Positions 1 through 12,153 of a stretch of 64,000 nucleotides of DNA are shown here, piece by piece. Each line of letters opens with the position of its first letter. Position 1 is the stretch's first letter. Position numbers and translations under genes: made by a program. This stretch comes from Catonia carolina (taxonomy: Eukaryota > Arthropoda > Insecta > Hemiptera > Achilidae): assembly GCA_035578175.1 (NCBI GenBank), contig JAQMRL010000006.1, forward strand, positions 66,262,001-66,326,000, written 5' to 3'. The notes beneath the pieces are model-generated. The model saw nothing but the letters and a program-made list of their open reading frames with translations, was not told the origin of the DNA and did not search any database.

Positions 1-498
1 GACTGTGATATTACATAAGTTTATGTTGGTATGTTTATCCTATAAGTTTTTAATAAAAAATGTTTTTATGTAAATTTTGGGGAAGGCAATCGTAAACCAC
101 CACACTCTTCGTTTTACATAGTAAAACCTCTACAGGTTCAAACCAGCCTTTTAGCTGATGACCTAAACAAAAACATGTAAATTTTATTTAATTGTTTTAT
201 TGTCTTTGATATTTTTCGTTTATAATAAAAAAAGCACGTTCTACACTTGGCCCCTTTACACCCTTGTAAAGAATAACAGGCGATGGTAACCGTCCTGGAT
301 TTTCGCCTTAAAAAAGTTCTTTTAATTTAGTAATGAGTTCTTTTACATTTAGTAATGAAAGAGAAAACGGTTATATAAATACAGTTTTCATTTTTACGTG
401 ACTTGACTATATCAAAAAAGCTATTCAATAATTCATCTTTTTGGTTAATTCGTAACCCCTCGGTCCCGAAGGTGACGAATTATCGGAATTCTAATGTA
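1..498. other. AT-rich stretch, no gene
   Basis: No coding or RNA gene seen. Around 80-170 a short run, read on the minus strand, contains a B-box-like GGTTTGAACC followed by a sequence that could be a worn tRNA-derived SINE, but no A box can be paired with it, so it is not called as a feature. Confidence 0.4.
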
Positions 499-2849
499 GT
501 ACGCTTTTAACGCTTTCCAAATACTGACAGTACAAACGTAAGAGCCATGTTGTTTAAATATCAGAGCAAACACACTAAAAGAATCCACGAAATTTCAATG
601 ATTTATTAATAGAGAAGAGAAAAAGAACATTATTACGTTCCATTTTACGCTAGAATAATCCAGAAAAGAAAAACAAAAGATATGACTTTTTGAACACAAA
701 AATAGAATAACTGGTAAAGGAATAATAAATAAAATAAGGTTGCTGTGAGGATACAATAGAATAAAACTCAATGTAGACAACAATTAGCTGCCTTTCGGAC
801 AGTAACTGCACCCGTCGAAACCGACATAATGCCCATTGTCATGTTGTACTTAACATTCCTATTTCATTCTGAATCAAGCATCTACATCCAAACAATTCAA
901 CGTTTAATGTCTGTAATTGTCATTATTACTCCAAAGAAGTAACTAATAATTCATGTTTCAATAAGGTAAAAATTCAATAATTTTTAACATAGTTAGTTTT
1001 AAAGAATATCAGTACTAAAAATTCAACCTATATAAATTTTAATGAACATTTCAGTTTCAAAAACAAATTCCATTAACATATTCTCCACTACACCATCGTA
1101 GTATAAGTAACAAAATTTTAATTAGCATAAATGGCGTATGTGATATACACATCGTACGTAACCTACAAGATAAAAAATATATACTTAAACGTTGTTCGAA
1201 TAGATAGAGAGAATAACAACCGTATTTCACATTTTATACGTTGTATTACAAGTAATAAAATAAAGTTATTTTTTTTGGCATGAACTTAATAACCGGTTAT
1301 CTCCTGAGTTAGGTTTCTCATATCTATAAATAAAAAGTTTCTGAAGGAAAAACTAATATTCTCAGATAAATCACTCTACAAACTATCTGATTGAAGGCCT
1401 CTTGAAATTGCCATTCAAAAAATTCAATGAAGTCAATTATAAAAAACAAATTTCAAAACTTCTTAAAGAAAATCAATTTATTATAAAAAAAACTATAATT
1501 GTAGGAAAGTGAATGAGGCCTATGAATAAGCATTGACAGGGCAATTACTGACGAATGGTCGGTCTTTTATTGTCGGTCTTACAATAGGTAAGAATATTTA
1601 AACCATAGAGACTAGAAAATGAAAACAATGACAATAATATTAACGTTTTCAGTGGTCTACTTTTAGCAGTTCATGTAACAAACCGATGCATTAAGCATGC
1701 AAATTCATTTCGGTAGTCTTGAAAACAGTCGCTATTGAAATTTCAGCTTGTTAAGATATCATCCAAAACGATTTATTAGGAGAGCGACTCGAACGTTCTT
1801 TTACAACCTCCAGAACTTCCATGGTTATCACTGGTGGCCGAGACTTTTTTTCTGCGTTCTTTTATCCCCCATGACTCACGAACATACTCAAGACTGTATC
1901 CTTATCCGAATGAGTTAACTTGAGAAATATTAACAGCTTCTTGTCTTATATTCTATTGTAAGATTTATAGCGACATAATTCTCAGAATTAAACACACCAT
2001 CGTGTTTCAAAGAACGACATCGTCAACGCAGTAGATACGAATAGAAACTAGAGTAGTAATAGTGCTCAAAAACTAAATATCAATTTATATAAAATCTTAA
2101 CACTAAAAAACAAGGTGTTGCAGTCATGTTAAGTGACGTGAAATTTACAAATAAGTTACTTCTACCTTCTTAAAGTTACGATTGCTTCGGTTTTTGAAAC
2201 ACCCGATACTGTTAACGGGTGGCTTGAAAGAAAGGTTTCATAATTTAAAATTATAAAATAGGTTCTTAAAAGAACCTGGAGTTGTTGCATTTGTTGTTAG
2301 TAAAGCGGTAACTGCTATTCAGATCATTTTGGATGTTTTAAATTAATAACTAATCAAGAAGTGTCAATATTGAAATTTTTTTGCCCAGTAACTCTGTATT
2401 ATTTCGTAAATTTTCCTGATTTAAAACTTGAAGAATTTTTTCGCTAATTACCACACTTTTTTTATAATTGTAATCTTAAATTTCTCAATCGAAATGGCAG
2501 TTTTAGAAATTTATGACTTTATTATTAAAAAAGTTTTCATAGATGATTCATAAAATTAAAGCAAGTAATAACTTATTTAGCCATAAAATCCTTCCACCTG
2601 ACTTATAAATGAGTCTTATACTGTCCGTATGAAAACTTTGTCATGAGCTTTGTTGAAAGGTATAAGTGATCTCATTGCATTGCTACCGTTTCACATTACA
2701 CCTTATCATCTGTAGGGTAATAATTTTAAAGAATCTTTAACTGTTGATTTTTGAACCCGTAGCTGTGCTTAAAATTTTCATTAACACCAAACATAAAATA
2801 TCAATCATAGAAATACCCTTACCACCAAAAAATGTAGATCCGCTACTTA

Positions 2850-3068
2850 TCAGTCTTCAACATATTTAGCACACACATTTTTGTTAAACGCTTCACAAAT
2901 ATCCAACACTATCGATCTCTCTCCTTCATTATTCATTATCCAAAGCTTATCTGAGCACAAATCGGAATCACTCTCAACCAACTCATTTGGCAGTGCCTGA
3001 CCATCTGTAGAGACGCCTATTGTCGCCCCTATTAAAAGTATCAGGTGTTCCAAAAACGAAGCAATCAT
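2850..3068 (-). CDS. Hypothetical small secreted-type ORF (72 aa)
   Basis: An ATG-to-stop frame of 72 codons on the minus strand, starting inside the right palindrome arm and running into the spacer. The first 20 residues are hydrophobic with a plausible signal peptide ending near VST/DG. The remainder is acidic with three cysteines (one after SDL, one in LDICEAF, one in NVCAKY). The same position in the left arm (near 2177) has ACG instead of ATG, so the start is not conserved between arms. I do not recognise it. It may be a chance frame, or an exon with other exons unseen. No splice sites or polyadenylation signal decide the matter. Confidence 0.2.
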   Translation of the reverse strand: MIASFLEHLILLIGATIGVSTDGQALPNELVESDSDLCSDKLWIMNNEGERSIVLDICEAFNKNVCAKYVED

Positions 3069-4624
3069 AACTTTAAGAAGGTAGAAGTAACGTATTTGTA
3101 AATTTCACGTCACCTAACATGTCTGTCGGCAACACCGTATTTAATGATAAAATTTTATAAGCATTGAAATTAAGTTCTTGAGCTCTAGTGCTACTCTAGT
3201 TTCTTTTCGTCTTTACTGTGTCAACGATGTCATTTTTTGATACACGAAGGTGTGTTTATTCCTAAGAATTATTTCGTATATAAATCTTACGAAAGAATAG
3301 TAGCCGAGTTGCAGTTAACACATCTCAATTAATTCTACTCTTTCGAATAAGGATACAGTCTTGAGTACGTTCGTGAGTCATCGGGAGTAAAAGAACGAAA
3401 AGCAAAATCTTGGGTACAGTGATACCCTTAGAAGTTCTGAAGTGTGTAAAAGAACGTTTAAGTCGCCCTCCTAATTAATCTTTTTGGATGATATCTTAAC
3501 AGGCTGGGATTACAATAGTGACTGTTTTCAAGGTTACCAAAATAAATTTGCATTCTAAACGCATCGGTTTGTTACATGAACTGCTAGTAGCAGACCACTG
3601 AAAACCTTTACATTATTGTCATTGTTTTTATTTTCAAGTCTATAGGGTTCAAATAATTTTGTCTATTGTAGGAAGACAAGAGACCGGCCATTCGTCAGTA
3701 ACTGCCCTATCAATACCTATTCATAAGCTTCGTTCACATTCCCACAATTATAATTTTTTTACAATATATTGATTTAAATGAAGAATTGTTAAAATATCAT
3801 TTCGAATTCAAATTTTGAGTTTTTGAATTTTTTTGACGGCAATTTCAACAGGCCTTCAATCAGATGGTGAGTAGAGGGATTTATCTGAGAATATTAGTTT
3901 TTCCTTTTAAACTTTTTTATTTAAAGATATGAGAAACTTTACTCAGCAGATAACTGGTTATTAAGTTTATGCCTATACAAACTATCTATATTTTATTACT
4001 TGGAATACAGCGTAAAAATTGTTAAGTACTGTTGTTGTTCTTTCTATCTACACGAACAACGTTTAAGTAGAATAATATGTTTTTCATTTTGTACATTACG
4101 TTCCGATGTGCATATCATATACGCCATTTATTCTAATTAAAATAAATTAAATTAAATTAAATAAATTTTAATTATTCTAATTAAAAATTTGTTACTTATA
4201 CTACGATGCAGTAGCGAAGAGTATTTTAATGACGTGTTTTTGAAACTGAAATGTAGCTAATTGTCACAAAATTTAAAAAGTTTGTGTGTTTAATACTGGT
4301 ATTCGTTAAAACGTAGGCTACTATATTAAAAATTATTGAATATTCTCTTTATTGAAGTATGAACTATTAGTTTCTTCTTTGCAGTAATAATGACCAGGAC
4401 AGATATGTAAGCGTAGAATTATTTGCACATAGATTCATTCTGAATGAAGTATCTACACATATGGATAATGACCATTAAGTCGTTTTTGACGGGTGCAGTT
4501 TCTGTCCGAAAGGCAGCTATTGTTGCCTACAATGAGTTTGATTCTATTATATCCTCACATGCAACCTTTTCCATTTTATTTTTTATTTCTTTACGCAGTT
4601 ATTCTATTTTTGTGTTATAAAATC

Positions 4625-5165
4625 CAACCTTGACTATCCGGGGTGACCTCCGGCTACAACCACCCCGTTAAATCAAAATCCCGGTTAATTTGAATAGTCA
4701 GTATTACATAGTAAATTATTATGTACCTATGAATGCCCATGTATATAATAACAATGTAGTAAGTATGTTATATAGGTGTGTACTTGCGCGCGCACGCATG
4801 TGCCGAACTAACTTTCAGATATTACCACATAATGCCGGTAATGATTTTACGACACGCAAATCCCACAATCTTTGTAAGACCGTGGAAATTCCTAAGAAAT
4901 TCAGTACTGATTGCACCATATTATGGGTTTTTCCAATATGTATTATACATACAAACATACATAATGACCCTTCAAGAAAATCAGGTATACAAGAGTTGCG
5001 GCCACGCCTACAATTTATGTTACATCAAAAGAAAAAAGATATTTTTCCAGTCGCGACCTCATCGTTACTTATGTTTCGGCCCCAATGCAGGTGTTTCCAT
5101 TATCTCGATCCCGGATGATCATGACCCGGTTAATCCGAATCCCAGATAATCGAGGTTAGACTATA
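4625..5165. mobile_element. pogo/Tigger-like MITE
   Basis: An insertion of about 540 bp in the right palindrome arm with no counterpart in the left arm (compare 660-700). Its ends are inverted: AACCTTGACTATCCGGGG on the left and, in reverse complement, AACCTCGATTATCTGGG on the right. Subterminal CCGGTTAAT-type motifs are also mirrored. Termini of the type ACCTCGATTATCCGG are typical of pogo/Tigger/jerky-group DNA transposons with TA targets. No transposase is encoded; the open frames inside it resemble nothing known. Confidence 0.7.
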
Positions 5166-5639
5166 TAAGTGATCTCTGTTTCTTTTTCGTTTTCTGTATT
5201 GTTCTAGCGTAGGACGGAACAAAATAATGTCCTTTTCTGCTTTTCTAATAATAAATCATTGAAATTTTGTTCACTCCTTTAGTGTGTTTGCTCTGAAATA
5301 TATGCAAACAACATGGCTCTTACGTTTGTATTGACAGTTTTTGGACACTAAAATGAAAGCGATTGAAGCGTACTAGTTATTGAAACCAGTTCAGTACTAA
5401 ACGTCCTACGAGTGTAGCAAATTTTTATATTACAGTAGGGTGTGTACTTTTGGTTTGGCTTGAAGAAATTATCGCATGTATAGTTTTTGTGAAGTACTGT
5501 TCATTTAATTTGTAATTAAGATTAACGTAATTTGTAGTTGTTATAAAATTTTGAAATCTACTTGGTGTAAATTATTTAAAACGTAATTAACCAAGGCCAT
5601 TGTTGCAATAAGTAATTGTTATTTTGTATGGTTTACGGA

Positions 5640-6170
5640 AATGTTTTATAGTTTATTAACGAACAGGTCCTTAAAAGAACCTGAAATTGTCGTTTTATTT
5701 TTTGCAAAAAAAGCGGGAACTGCTATTAGGACCATTACGGTATTTTAAAATTAATAAATTCATCACAAAGTGTTATTTGTAATTTTCAAATCCAGTAACT
5801 TTTGTTATTTTGTAGATTTTCATGTATTTATTGTTTGAATAGGTTTTTTTTAATTTATTTATTTAACGTTGATCAACTACAACGGTCATTAGTGACGACG
5901 TTGGGGTGTAACTATTGTACAATGGAGGATGAAATTATTTTCTTTGTAACGTATGAAAATATACAGTGCCTGAGTGGGATTCGAACCCAGGACCGCATGA
6001 TGAGAGGCGTTTGAATAATTGTTTCGCAAATAAGTTAACTGTATATTTGTTCATAATACAATTTCCATTTTGCTTCTAAATTGAAATGGCATTTTCTAAC
6101 AATATGATTTTTTTATTAAAGAAGTGTAAATTTTTAGTCTTTACAATTCCAAATTTCGACTTTTGTTGGA
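5640..6170 (+). repeat. Direct repeat of the 2255-2560 palindrome spacer sequence
   Basis: From the AGGTCCTTAAAAGAACCT block the sequence follows 2264-2430 (AGGTTCTTAAAAGAACCT and onward), then, after an insertion at about 5836-6035, follows 2430-2560 (the TTGAAATGGCA segment). The two copies are in the same orientation, about 3.4 kb apart. TTCTTAAAAGAA is itself a short palindrome. Confidence 0.65.
5836..6035 (-). mobile_element. tRNA-derived SINE fragment
   Basis: This segment interrupts the direct repeat described at 5640-6170. Read on the minus strand it contains GGTTCGAATCCC, a good RNA polymerase III B box in a T-arm context (GTCCTGGGTTCGAATCCCAC), followed by about 150 bp of unrelated sequence ending in an A-rich tail. 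No clear A box precedes it, so the head is truncated or decayed. The insertion position, with repeat sequence resuming on both sides, supports a mobile origin. Confidence 0.5.
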
Positions 6171-8599
6171 AATGTTTCTGTTCTAATCTTTCTAGACCCT
6201 TAGAGTTGACCAAATTTGGTCTTATTGAAAAAAATTAAAATGGTGTTTTTTTCTTTATTCGATAATAAACAAGAAACATTATTTTTTTAAAAGCTTTGTA
6301 ATTTTGTATAACATAACTCTTTTCAATAATTTTTATTATTTCATAATGATATCACGTTTACTTAGTTTACTGAAGTTGGTTGTATTTCATGGTGTCTGAT
6401 GTTTGTACATCGCGCTTTTACGTGGAAAATAATATGCCTAAAGGACTTATTTTCAGTTCTCACTGCTAAGAAAATATCCTTTCCTTGCAATTCGGACCCT
6501 TGGAATACTTTTCTGGTCTAGGTTCACGTACTTTTCGTAGAGAGATCTTCGGCTTCTTCAGCACTTTGTGCGGACAATTAACGCGTTTGTTTTACACCGG
6601 TTTGTCCACGGTTTTCAAAACGGCTAGTGTGAATGGTTTCCCCCTACTTTACGCCCGTAACAAGCGTTGCGATCGGATGTGTGTCTAAAAAGAAAATCGC
6701 CAGTCTATCTTTCTACTTGTGTTTGACCAGTGGTAACAGGTGCCGTTTCCATTTAGGATTGAATAAAAAGTAATTCTAAAATCTCTAGTATTTTAGATTT
6801 GAAACATGAGACGAAAGCGAAAGAAATAATTGATTTTATCGTATAAATTATGTTAGTCATATAATTAAAAAGAAGATAGTATCTAGAAAAAATATAGATA
6901 AAATGTAGGATAAAATTTTAAATTGTTTTAACCCACAATTAAATTAGCGAATCTAAATTTAAACACATATTGGGCTTAAAACAATAACAACAATATATCA
7001 AAATAGGTTAATTCTAAATTGTTAGATAGAATAACAAGTAGTTCAAACAATTTTGTTTCGAGGTAAAAATAATGATAAAATTGTTTAAACTTAAGTAAAC
7101 ATTAAATGAAATGTTTTGAAGCTAAAATGTTAAGCGTATAATTATTTAGGTTTCATAATGGATACACATTACAACGAATTAGTAAATAATTAGATATTAC
7201 GTATTAATAAGTATTGTTAATTTGAAAAAAAATTGTTTTTATTAGTTATAATGAATCTCTTAATAAAAATAACATAATTTACTTAAATGTTTAGAAAAGA
7301 AAATTAAATAAGTACGGAAATATATATATAGAGAGTTTGTACTTAAATTTTTTTTTATATAATTGATTATTCAAAAGAGAATTGCACAAATTCTTAGTGT
7401 GAAGGAGGTGGGATATTATTTTGTGAAGTGTTTGATCTGTGCGTGCTACTAAATAGTTTGATGAAGAGAGATAACAAGGGGATATGAACATTCTTTAGTT
7501 GTTTACTAGTTTTGAGATTGATATAATATGTTGTGTGTTTACGATACTTTTAGAAAATATAGTAAAGGCTTCAAAAGCCAATTGTAACGGGTTTTTTAAA
7601 TCATTTGCTTACAGGTGTTAAGGTGTTATGTGAAACTAAAGGAAGGACTGAGATGGCTTAGCCCCTGAACCGAAGGTTCAGGGCAAAGTTTCTGTAGGGA
7701 TATTTATAAGGGACACCTGGAAGTTAGGTGCCTGGGTTTTAAACCTTCTGTGAAAATTTGGATTGGCCATTGTAATATATTATTAAGAAAATGTATGAAG
7801 CTTAAGGAGATTTTTGTATATGAGTGAATATCGAACAGAAAAGTGTTACATATGTAGAGACTAAATTTGTTATAATAACTGAATCCTTTGAAATTCAATG
7901 ACACATATAAGTACCGACAAAACCGTTCATTCAATGTCTGATGTTTTTTAGTGGTCACAGGGACCATGGACATTGTATCAGTTGTTCGATCATAATTTTT
8001 GGAAACAGAACTTTTGTTGTTTATTTGACAGTGTCAGCTTTACTTAAACGTTTACACGGTAAGATTAACGTTCATTTTTGCTATTCAAATACGTAAAACC
8101 GGCTGAAATGTACTAGAGATGGTTGAAACAGTACAGTAGAATGAAGTTAATGCATAGTAAAGTACACTGGCAAAGTGTGGGTGCAAAACACCATTTCTTG
8201 TATAGTCATCAACGAAATTAACCTACTGAATATCGAGCAACACAAAATGGTTAAAGTTGAGGCGAGAAGCGCCACAAAACTAGATATAAATTAAAAATTC
8301 TTTTAATTTGTATAGGTGTCAAGTATTTTTTCTATGTAAATTTCCGTGACGTTTCATTGCGTCAATCTTATAAGCATTATAAAAAATAAGTAATAAACTT
8401 ATTAAAAAAAGGCACGTTTCAACTAAACATGGTGACATGAATAATATATATTGCGTATGTATATGGCAAAACTTCTCAGATCTTCTTCTGCCTTACTTTA
8501 TATTACAGTAGATTCATCGAGGAACAAAACGCAGGTTAGTGTTTTCTACCAATTTTATCCCTAGTGGATGAATTAAGCGAATATTTTATTTAACAACCA
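6171..8599. other. Intergenic AT-rich stretch; one GC hairpin
   Basis: No gene is supported. The GC-richer patch at 6480-6690 is open in one frame but resembles no family I know. At 7661-7684 a compact hairpin (GCCCCTGAACC, GA loop, GGTTCAGGGC) stands out in the AT background. The remainder is low-complexity AT-rich DNA. Confidence 0.4.
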
Positions 8600-8959
8600 A
8601 TATCTAACAGTTTAGTTTCATTAAAATTCGTGGCTCTTATATCTTTTGCTTTGTATGTAGCTACACAAATAAATATTGCAGATTAATTTGATGATTTCTT
8701 TTCTATATTTTCATTACATGCCAATTACGACTATGATAGTTGTATATAAATTACTCGTTTTAATTTCTTACTTTCCTTTTTACATTGAATCTTGCGTTTT
8801 CTTTCTCTCAAATATTTTTCTCTTCCTTACTCCAAAAATACTGACGATTATTCTTCGATCCTTTTCGGTGTGTCGTTCTTCTGAAAAACTTTCTCTTGAA
8901 AACCAAGTTGTTCTTCAATTTTTTTTCTTTTATTTCATTTTTGTCATTTTACAATGAAT

Positions 8960-9545
8960 CTTTAAAATGAATGCTGCAGTTTGTAGTTATCTAATACACA
9001 TGTAAAAATATTATAATTACTAAATATATTTGTTTCAGTTGAATTGTTTCTTTTGCATGTTCTATACAATTTCATAATTGCGAGTTTGTGCGTTTGCCGT
9101 CTTCTCTTTGCTACGCTGTTATTTGAACAGTTTTTTAAATGGCACAAAATAACTGCATCCAACAGTAAACAAATTGTGAAGTGTTGTGGAAATACTGTAA
9201 CATCTTAGCTTAGGTTTGTTCGGTATCTGGGTTTAAGAAATGAACAGATTTAATTACAATATTATAACAATTTCATTATTTATTTTAAAAATTAATAATT
9301 ACAATTAATTGATAATGTAAGTCTACTAAAAATTACAATAACATAAATTAAAAAACCTACACTACATGAAATAAAACTTAATAGAAACAACTTTAGTAAC
9401 CATAGATTATTGTTCTTACGAAACAAACCGATTACCTGTCCATAAACTCTTGATACCATTAACGCGCACTTACACCATCAATATATTTCAGAATTGATTC
9501 TTCTAACGAAATATATTTCGAACGGAATGATATGACACCTTTTCA
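8960..9545. other. Unidentified insertion of about 580 bp
   Basis: Absent from the paralogous copy, where the flanks are continuous near 29920-29940. It holds no recognisable coding sequence. A short palindrome, CGAAATATATTTCG, lies near 9509-9522. No clear terminal inverted repeats were found, so the element class is unknown. Confidence 0.45.
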
Positions 9546-9974
9546 TTCTATAATTCAGTTATTGGCTGACTACTACAAAGGCGCTAAGTGCTTACATGCG
9601 TGCGGTCTAATAGTTAATTTAGACCCTGTGAACAAGTACGAGATCTTCTAACCGTTCGTTATTCTATGGAGTCCGTTATTCTCGAACTCTTTAGAATTAA
9701 TCAAAATAAAAACATACATTTCTACCATAATCGATTTCTAAGAAGTCTTATTCAAAATATCTTATTTATCGCAATTCACTACCCTTGTTCAACACACTCC
9801 ATCCCGTACAATACACAATATCTTAACATTAATGGCAACATATACGTTATATCGCCAGCGGCTCCCACGATTATCAGCGATGCATACGGTGCCAGAACCA
9901 GCTGTGAGTAGCACTGCTGACGCGCTGTAAGCAGTGTCTCCCCTCCACCTTGAAGTGGACTCGTCTGGGGTTGA

Positions 9975-10671
9975 CTGGGTTGACTGCCACACTAAAATAT
10001 TAGTACTATCCAAGACCGCTGTGCCTAAATAATGAAAAACTTCCAGCAGCGCTGAAAAAAAATTTCCATAAAAAGGGAAAGTTTTCAACCCTAAATACAT
10101 ATTTATTGTGTTATAATTAATTTACATTCAGTTTTCATAAAAAATACACATAAATAGCTGAGACACGAAATTATGTCTCGTAGCAACCAAAGATGATGAG
10201 ACATGGTTTCATGTCTCAAAAAGAATTACAAATTGAAACGAAAGAGTAAAAACACACAAAGTTATTTATTACTCTAGTAATAGTAAGAAAACAAAGCAGT
10301 ATTTTGTAACTTAACATAATTACAGGTCAAAAGATATTAATTAGTAATGATTATAATCTTGATTAAAATGAAATAAAATGTTTTAAAGTTCCACAAAATA
10401 AATCACAAAAAATATATAGGCTACACCTTATGGTTTTTTTTTCAAAAATTAAAGTCCTAATCACAATTTACTGTACACAATTTACAAAAGATGAACTGAA
10501 TTAGGCCAAGCTCACATTTTAAAAATTTTGAAACATGGTTTTCAAAGAAACGAGACACATTCATGTCTCGCAGCATCCGTGGCAACGTTATGTGAGACAC
10601 AGATTGATGTCTCATAGCAGTGACGGATTTCATACTGAGATATATTCATAAGTTTCATGGCAGTCAACCAG
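9975..10671. mobile_element. piggyBac-like MITE with paired GAGACA hairpins
   Basis: A 697-bp insertion flanked by TTGA (9971-9974, probably a decayed TTAA) and TTAA (10672-10675). The empty site in the paralog reads ATTTAAGCGACGGC. Termini are inverted: CTGGGTTGACTGCCA on the left, CTGGTTGACTGCCA in reverse complement on the right. TTAA targets and TTGACTGCC-type ends point to the piggyBac superfamily. Internally there are four short hairpins with GAGACA...TGTCTC stems, two near each end (10160-10179, 10198-10217, 10551-10570, 10593-10614), probably subterminal transposase-binding repeats. No coding sequence is visible. Confidence 0.7.
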
Positions 10672-10675
10672 TTAA

Positions 10676-11171
10676 GAGACGGCATCGGACCGCGAGGCAC
10701 ATTATACAGCCAACTTGCAAACTGAAAAGACCAATCAAGAAGAAGATGAATAGTCAAGCTGAGCCCCGACGAGGCCATCTCTGGACGACGCTAACGGTGG
10801 CAAATGCCACATGCCCGGACCAGTCAGCCAATGGAAGCCCGTGCGTTCCAGCTGACACCACGGTGAAGGCAGAGATCAGCGCAGGCCCGGAGGGAACCGC
10901 CTCGGCCGCGCTATCGGTCAACGGCCTACGCCGACCCGACACTTTGGGGCTCTGGAGGCTACTACTACGCTGTAGTGGTGACCCAACTGCCGCTGAGGGA
11001 ACGCTAGGCTTGAAACCGGTAGCCGAGTCGTCACCCTTTCGGACAAAACTCTGTACACGCCAGCTCGTCGCATCTGGCCACCTTCAACGGCCCGTTTCAG
11101 GGCCACCAAACCACTAACTACAACCGTCCTTTTCAGGACCCCCAACCAATCAAACGGCCCTTTTCAGGTCC
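10676..11171 (+). repeat. GC-rich repeat ending in histone-type stem-loops (copy 1)
   Basis: A GC-rich island of about 500 bp in AT-rich surroundings; with the piece at 9850-9974, from which the MITE now separates it, the unit is about 600 bp. Related copies are at 29077-29640 (minus; part of an inverted duplication) and, more diverged, at 35470-35830 (minus). All three end, in the same relative orientation, with a histone mRNA-like hairpin followed by CCACCAAA. No convincing protein is encoded and the open frames differ between copies. It may be a SINE-like element or a fragment of a larger one. Confidence 0.6.
11089..11171 (+). other. Three tandem histone 3'-end-type stem-loops
   Basis: GGCCCGTTTCAGGGCC (11089-11104), GTCCTTTTCAGGAC (11126-11139) and GGCCCTTTTCAGGTCC (11156-11171) each match the metazoan replication-dependent histone mRNA hairpin layout: a 6-bp stem, a four-base pyrimidine-rich loop ending in A, and often CCACCAA after it. 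Consensus known from the family: GGYYCTTTTCAGRRCC. No histone coding sequence lies upstream in any frame. Confidence 0.6.
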
Positions 11172-12153
11172 ACCAATTTTCCAAACAATGTTTTGCCACG
11201 TGTCGTCGGCCCCGATCGGCGACAGTAAATAAACAATTTACTACGCTAACCATTTCTAGCCTAATCAGGAACTATGTTGCAATAAGTTTCTTACATACAA
11301 GAAATACAAAACGAAATCTACATTCCTTGCGGACTGAATTCAACAGACTAAACAATATTGAACCAAAGCAAAGAATATTGAAGTGGTTACATAAACTATT
11401 ACTTTTATTGCGGGTTTTCTAAGGAGCTGCTATTTCTGTATAAAACAAAATATTATTTTAATTAGTTCAAAAAACATTTATTTAAAAATTATTTTTCTTA
11501 TTTAGGTATTACAGGTAACTAGAAAAAAAATTACAGATAAAATTTGCTACCATAATCGTTCAGCTGGCGTAGGTCAGAATATTCCCTTAACATTTAGTTA
11601 GTTAACATATTTTTATCAGTTTCATAAAGTAAATTAGTAAGCTAAAATTAATCTACTTGTTTTCTAACGACACTTCAATTATGAGAAATTGATCGATTTT
11701 AAAAATTGTGTCAAAGTCGTTTTATTCAATTTAATGTCTCTCGTTGAACACATATTTTAAAAATTGCAATTCACTTACGTATATTTAAATTTAAAATCAC
11801 AAAAATTGTATGCTTAGCTTCTCTAAAAGGATGTTATAAAGTAAGGACCTCCGTAGGTACGGAGCCAAAACGTATTCAGAACGTATGTTATCTGATCTGA
11901 ATAAGTAGATAATATAATGTCAAATTCAATCAAACGTTTGAGATAGAACTAATAAGCTACTGAAGAATATTGTTGCTTCTTATGTCCAAAAATATCTCAT
12001 GAAAGTGTTCATGTTTTTAGAAATATGTTAGTGGAATGTGCAAAAATCAGGATTTACATGTAAATGAGTTTTGTGTTTTGCAGATTTTGAGGCATTTCCG
12101 AGTCCAGTTAATCTTAATTCTTTTGTTAAAAAATTTTTACTGAATTTGGAAAT
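11172..12153. other. Intergenic; probable 5' leader region of gene A
   Basis: AT-rich with no coding sequence. A polypyrimidine-poor but usable acceptor, TTTGTGTTTTGCAG, ends at about 12083, 70 bp before the gene A start codon, suggesting that an untranslated exon may lie upstream. Confidence 0.3.

Larger units (their letters stand above)
499..5374. repeat. Large imperfect palindrome (inverted repeat, arms about 1.7-2.3 kb)
   Basis: The left arm (about 499-2210) read forward matches the right arm (about 5374-3030) read in reverse complement along nearly its whole length. Matched landmarks include the block at 785-815 against 4490-4520, 1300-1395 against 3850-3965, 1560-1700 against 3580-3710, 1770-1915 against 3345-3480, and 2120-2200 against 3045-3120. 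Similarity by eye is roughly 80%, so the structure is old. The right arm is longer because a MITE sits in it at about 4625-5165. The spacer (about 2210-3030) contains a copy of a sequence repeated outside the palindrome at 5640-6170. No transposase is visible in either arm. It could be a foldback element or an inverted segmental duplication. Confidence 0.8.
8600..11120. repeat. Segment duplicated in inverted orientation at 29060-30285
   Basis: Read in reverse complement, 29060-30285 matches 8600-8957, about 9545-9974 and 10676-11120. Two extra stretches are present only here: about 8960-9545 (unidentified insertion of about 580 bp) and 9975-10671 (piggyBac-like MITE). Homology begins near AATATCTAACAGTTTA on the left and ends just past GGGCCACCAAACCA on the right. 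The partner copy is shorter because it lacks both insertions. Confidence 0.8.

Noticed and set aside
4690..5149. Overlapping 142- and 123-codon open frames on the plus strand
   Set aside because: They lie inside the pogo/Tigger-like MITE, overlap in different frames and show no protein motif; chance openness.
6485..6688. 67-codon GC-richer frame
   Set aside because: No motif, no splice or transcript signal, no second copy in the window.
9789..10100. 103-codon minus-strand frame
   Set aside because: It crosses the boundary of the MITE insertion, so it is not an old coding unit.
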